Source of the DNA: Actinomycetes bacterium
GTDB lineage: Bacteria; Actinomycetota; Actinomycetes; Actinomycetales; Microbacteriaceae
Assembly: GCA_023386365.1 (NCBI GenBank)
Contig: JAEWJX010000017.1
Span: 1-64,000 of the forward strand
DNA: 64,000 nucleotides
Direction: 5' to 3'
Shown here: one piece after another, positions 60,853-64,000 of the stretch
How positions within the stretch are numbered: the first letter of the stretch is position 1
Layout of the letters: every line of letters starts with the position of its first letter
Translations under genes and position numbers: made by a program
Notes under the pieces: model-generated
What the model was told of the DNA's origin: nothing
Seen by the model: only the letters and a program-made list of their open reading frames with translations
Database searches by the model: none

Positions 60853-61494
60853 TCATCGCGCGGCGCGCGCCTGCGCGACGATCGTCCGCGCGAATTGCAG
60901 CTGATCGTTGTCGCAGACGCCCGGGTAGGAGCGCCGATAGTCGACGTACTCGACCTCGGCCATGCATTCGGCGCTCAACTCCATCGACCACGACCCGACG
61001 TCGTCGTACTCCTCACCTCCGGCTGGCATGTGGTCGAACGTCGCAAGGAAGTTCGCATCCTCACTGAGCTGAGTCCCGAGGCGATGCTGGAGGACGTGCA
61101 TGTACTCGTGGCGCATGACATCGATCCACGAACCGTAGCCCCTCACCCGCATCTCCCGGTCGGTGAGCTCCGCATAACGCGGCGGGACGATCACCGTCGA
61201 CTGGCCCTCGAAAACGCACGCCACCGCGTGTTCACCGCATTCGTCGCCCACCCTCAAAGCGGACTCGTCACCGGCGACCTGCTTCAGCGCGGACGCCGCA
61301 TCCGTACCCGACCTGTCGTTCCAGGGGGCGGCGCCGCCGGCGGCCCACGGCACTACGACGAAGGCGGCGGCCAGGATCGCACCCCACAGGATGGTCCTGA
61401 GCGAAACCGTGTGGGCGCTTCGCGGCAACTCGACCGCGGCGACATCCTCGTTCGGTTCCGGCGGATCGCTCTGAGGTTCCGAGCGAATAGTCAC
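60853..61494 (-). CDS. membrane-anchored minimal zinc-peptidase-like protein
   Basis: 213 residues: an acidic cytoplasmic start, one TM (about 33-56) and an extracytoplasmic domain with HEYMH (His129, Glu130, His133) followed by SMELSAECMAEVEY, whose Glu can be the third zinc ligand. Four Cys residues (86, 93 and two near the C-terminus) suggest disulfides. This is the smallest set of motifs for a gluzincin; activity is unproven and the family unnamed. Two adjacent GTG codons (61497, 61494) leave the exact start open. Confidence 0.7.
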   Translation of the reverse strand: MTIRSEPQSDPPEPNEDVAAVELPRSAHTVSLRTILWGAILAAAFVVVPWAAGGAAPWNDRSGTDAASALKQVAGDESALRVGDECGEHAVACVFEGQSTVIVPPRYAELTDREMRVRGYGSWIDVMRHEYMHVLQHRLGTQLSEDANFLATFDHMPAGGEEYDDVGSWSMELSAECMAEVEYVDYRRSYPGVCDNDQLQFARTIVAQARAAR

Positions 61495-61562
61495 CACCGC
61501 ACTCTGGCAGCGGCTCGGGTGCGGTTCAATACCTCGAACGGGTGACCGCACCTGTCGCCGGA

Positions 61563-61582
61563 ATAGTTGTTGGTGCAAGTAT
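61563..61582. promoter_or_regulatory. near-palindrome ahead of the VOC gene
   Basis: ATAGTTG-6 nt-CAAGTAT, one mismatch from a perfect inverted repeat, in the A/T-rich promoter region of the VOC gene. The right arm's TAT begins a possible -10 (TATGTT). MarR-type operators have this shape. Confidence 0.45.
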
Positions 61583-61594
61583 GTTGGAGATGAC

Positions 61595-62485
61595 ATGACC
61601 GACACGACGCGATTCGCCGCCGACACCGCCATGGGCGCGGTGACCCTCAACGTCGCCGACCTCGACGCGATGACCCGCTACTACCGCGACGCCGTCGGCC
61701 TCGACGTGCTCGACGCATCCGGACCCCGTGTCGTGCTCGGCCAGGCCGGCGCGGATGCGGACGGCGGCCGCCCGGTCGTGGTGCTCGTGCACACCCCCGA
61801 CCTGCGGCACGCAGGCCCCCGCGAGGCGGGCCTCTTCCACACGGCGATCCTCTTCGACACGAAGGCGGCCCTCGCATCCGCCGTGTACTCGGTCGCACAG
61901 AAGCACCCCGGCACCTTCACCGGCTCGAGCGACCACCTCGTGAGCAACGCGTTCTACTTCGACGACCCCGAAGGCAACGGCGTCGAACTCTACTGGGACC
62001 GCGAACGCAGCAGCTGGAGCTGGGTGCACGGCACCATCGAGATGGGCACCGTCTACCTCGACCCCAACACGTTCCTCGCCGAGAACCTCACCGACGACGG
62101 CCTCGCCGCGCCGGTGGCCGGCGACGCGCGCGTCGGGCACGTGCACCTGTCGGTCGGCGACACCGACACCGCCCGCGAGTTCTACGTCGACCGTCTCGGA
62201 TTCGACGAGACGATCGCGATCCCGGGGCAGGCAGTATTCGTGTCGGCGGGCGGATACCACCACCACATGGCGATGAACGTGTGGAACTCGCGCGGCGCCG
62301 GCCGCCGCCAGCAGACCCTCGGGCTGGGCCGCATCGACATCGAGGTGCCCACCACCGACGACCTCGGCGCCCTCGGCGAGCGCCTCACCCACTTCGGACT
62401 CGACACCCGCGACGACGGCCGCACCGTCGAACTCGACGACCCGTGGGGCAACCGCATCCTCGTCACCGCACCCGGCCGCGGGTAA
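61595..62485 (+). CDS. two-domain VOC protein, CatE-like ring-cleavage dioxygenase candidate
   Basis: 296 residues forming two VOC (glyoxalase/bleomycin-resistance) modules: GAVTLNVADLDAMTRYYRDAVGL (about 13-35) and VGHVHLSVGDTDTAREFYVDRLGF (about 184-207). Candidate metal ligands are His in GHVHL, His in HHHMAM and Glu in TVELDDPWGN, as in catechol-2,3-dioxygenase-type proteins; the first module also has FHTAILF and GVELYWD. Substrate unknown. GGAG lies 5 nt upstream of the ATG. A near-palindrome at 61563-61582 may be its operator. Confidence 0.85.
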   Translation: MTDTTRFAADTAMGAVTLNVADLDAMTRYYRDAVGLDVLDASGPRVVLGQAGADADGGRPVVVLVHTPDLRHAGPREAGLFHTAILFDTKAALASAVYSVAQKHPGTFTGSSDHLVSNAFYFDDPEGNGVELYWDRERSSWSWVHGTIEMGTVYLDPNTFLAENLTDDGLAAPVAGDARVGHVHLSVGDTDTAREFYVDRLGFDETIAIPGQAVFVSAGGYHHHMAMNVWNSRGAGRRQQTLGLGRIDIEVPTTDDLGALGERLTHFGLDTRDDGRTVELDDPWGNRILVTAPGRG

Positions 62486-62548
62486 ACGCGCGGCGGCGCT
62501 GAGCGCGCCTGCGCGGGTGACCGAGCCGCGCTCACCTACACTCGCACC

Positions 62549-63331
62549 GTGAACGACCCCGTCTACCCGTCGATGCTGCGCGCCAGCCGCGCCTTCCTCG
62601 TGCTGCACGGGCCGCGCATCCTCAGCCAGAGGAAGCGGCTCGAAGCTGCCGTCGAGCGGCTCCCGGATGCGGCCCTCCCGTGGGAGGGCAAGCTCGACGG
62701 ACCCGACCCGCTGCGTCTGCTGGTGATCGGCGACTCCACCGCCGCCGGCACCGGCGCCACCTCCCAGGACGAGGCACTGCCGGGGGCCCTTGCGCGGGAG
62801 CTGCAGGCCCGCACCGGACGCGGCGTCATCTGGCGCGCCGTCGGCGAGAACGGTGCCGACACCGGGCAGTTCCGTGAGCGCCACCTCACCGATGCCCTCG
62901 CACGGCCCGCCGACCTCGTCTACGTGACGCTCGGCGCCAACGACGCCCTCCACGCCCGCTCGGCCGGCGCGTTCGCGCGCGACCTGCGCGTGGTGCTCGA
63001 GACGCTCAGCGACCGCCTGCCCGAGGCGCGCATCCTGATGTCGAACCTGCCCATCTTCATCCGCTTCGAGCTGCTGCCGGAGCCGACCCGCACCACCCTG
63101 TACCGGCACTCGCGCAACCTCGAGCGCGCCGCCCGCGCCGTGATCACGCGCGACCGGCGCTGGATGATCACCGACCAGGTGCCGCCGCCGTACGGTCCCG
63201 ACTTCTTCGCCAGCGACCGGTTCCACCCCTCCGCTTCGGGCTACAGCGACTGGGCCCGGTGGGCGATCGAGGATGCGTGGCCGCGCGGCCTGTCGGAGAT
63301 CGCCTACGCGGGCCTGCACGCCGAACAGTGA
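62549..63331 (+). CDS. SGNH/GDSL-family hydrolase
   Basis: 260-residue cytosolic esterase-type protein with block I GDST (Ser63), block III GAND (129-132) and the catalytic Asp223 and His226 in DRFHPS, all in place. Substrate unknown. GTG at 62549 lies 6 nt after TACACT (62537-62542) with no Shine-Dalgarno, so leaderless. Its stop overlaps the start of the downstream kinase gene (GTGA), so the two are coupled. Confidence 0.88.
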   Translation: MNDPVYPSMLRASRAFLVLHGPRILSQRKRLEAAVERLPDAALPWEGKLDGPDPLRLLVIGDSTAAGTGATSQDEALPGALARELQARTGRGVIWRAVGENGADTGQFRERHLTDALARPADLVYVTLGANDALHARSAGAFARDLRVVLETLSDRLPEARILMSNLPIFIRFELLPEPTRTTLYRHSRNLERAARAVITRDRRWMITDQVPPPYGPDFFASDRFHPSASGYSDWARWAIEDAWPRGLSEIAYAGLHAEQ

Positions 63332-63942
63332 ACGCCGCGACGGCGTTCGCGGCCGAGCTGCGGCTGCGTGCGGCCGACGGCGGGCGGGTCATCGCGGGCA
63401 TCGCGGGCGAACCAGGTGCCGGCAAGTCGACGCTGGCGGCCGCGGTCGTCCGCGAACTCGGCCCGGATGCCGTGGTGCTGCCGATGGACGGCTTCCACCT
63501 GCCGCAGGCGCGGCTCGTCGAACTGGGCCGCCGCGACCGGATGGGGGCACCCGACACCTTCGACCTGGCCGGGTTCGTCGCGGTGCTGGCGGCGGTCCGC
63601 GCCGACGACGGCCCCGTCGACGCTCCCGGGTTCGATCGCGACATCGAAGAGCCGACGCCGGGGTCCATCCGCATCCGCCCCACCCACCGCATCGTGCTCG
63701 TCGAGGGCAACTACCTGCTGCACGATGCCGACGGTTGGGAGCAGGTCGCGGGCCTGCTCGACGTAATCGGCTTCATCGAGGCCGACCCCCGCATCCGGCG
63801 CGAGCGCCTCATCGAGCGGCACATCGCGTTCGGTAAGACGCCGGATGCGGCCCGCGCCTGGGCCCTCGGACCCGACGAGGCGAACGCGGCCCTCATCCGC
63901 GTCGGGGCTGACCGCGCCGACATACGCCTGGCCGTAGACTGA
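63328..63942 (+). CDS. P-loop nucleoside/nucleotide kinase family protein
   Basis: 204-residue kinase of the uridine-kinase/PanK-like superfamily with Walker A GEPGAGKS (27-34), the MDGFHLP substrate motif, and RIVLVEGNYLL (Walker B region). Family members phosphorylate nucleosides, fructose or pantothenate, so the substrate cannot be fixed. GTG start overlaps the SGNH stop. It is followed by a TAGACT -10-like box (63934-63939) and purS. Confidence 0.83.
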   Translation: MNAATAFAAELRLRAADGGRVIAGIAGEPGAGKSTLAAAVVRELGPDAVVLPMDGFHLPQARLVELGRRDRMGAPDTFDLAGFVAVLAAVRADDGPVDAPGFDRDIEEPTPGSIRIRPTHRIVLVEGNYLLHDADGWEQVAGLLDVIGFIEADPRIRRERLIERHIAFGKTPDAARAWALGPDEANAALIRVGADRADIRLAVD

Positions 63943-63979
63943 GGGGGTTCCCCGCCCCTCGAACTCCCGGGAGTCCTCC

Positions 63980-64000
63980 GTGCCCACCATCGTCGTCGAG
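63980..64000 (+). CDS. purS: phosphoribosylformylglycinamidine synthase subunit PurS, 5' end
   Basis: Only the first seven codons are in the window: GTG then PTIVVE, identical to the common PurS start M-P-T-I-V-V-E. GGGAG lies 7 nt upstream. With purD and purC just before it, purQ and purL would be expected beyond the edge. The call is from the N-terminus and context. Confidence 0.75.

Overview
The window is GC-rich, gene-dense DNA from an actinobacterium, most likely a member of the Microbacteriaceae. This rests on the strong G/C bias at third codon positions, the tilS-hpt-ftsH-folE-folP-folB-folK-DUF3180 operon, DUF3073 near purM, a paired FluC, SufS/SufU, ABC sugar importers without their own ATPase, and many genes whose -10 box lies only 6-9 nt before the start codon (leaderless mRNAs). 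The assignment is an inference from gene content; no rRNA is present. Nothing looks like a prophage, insertion sequence, CRISPR array or horizontally acquired island.

Layout. 1-1500: a sugar-binding lipoprotein at the window edge behind a C homopolymer, with a 41-nt inverted repeat upstream. 1.5-8 kb: an eight-gene minus-strand operon for tRNA-Ile lysidine modification, purine salvage, membrane proteolysis and folate synthesis, whose folate genes are chained by 4-nt overlaps, next to inorganic pyrophosphatase. 8.5-11 kb: two secreted peptidoglycan hydrolases (NlpC/P60 and M23) with related coiled-coil N-termini. 11.3-11.6 kb: tRNA-Glu, tRNA-Asp and tRNA-Phe. 11.7-24.7 kb: cardiolipin synthase, CorA, SufS/SufU, acyl-CoA oxidase, a zinc peptidase, a PlsC-like acyltransferase, NfeD-like protein plus flotillin, and RecQ. 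25-35.6 kb: a very large secreted nuclease/5'-nucleotidase behind a candidate PhoP box, a DEAD-box helicase with a repetitive arginine-rich tail, a lipoprotein esterase and an RND pump.

35.8-44 kb is the most regulatory stretch: a MocR regulator divergent from a YczE-type membrane protein that overlaps a 36-residue membrane peptide gene; a TipA-type MerR regulator; a 123-nt imperfect cruciform; a direct-repeat operator; a DUF4097-PadR pair; and a KimA-like potassium permease with two FluC fluoride channel genes. 44-50.5 kb is an oligosaccharide module: LacI regulator, binding protein and two permeases, divergent from a glycogen-debranching-type glycosidase, with two LacI-type operators in between.

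50.5-64 kb holds a flavin monooxygenase, small conserved actinobacterial proteins and a loose purine cluster: purM (minus), purF, purD, purC and the first codons of purS at the window end. It is interspersed with YcxB-like proteins (one frameshifted), a GNAT, an SCP2-like protein, a minimal zinc-peptidase-like protein, a two-domain VOC protein, an SGNH hydrolase and a P-loop kinase. Convergent neighbours repeatedly overlap or nearly touch, so spacing is very tight throughout.
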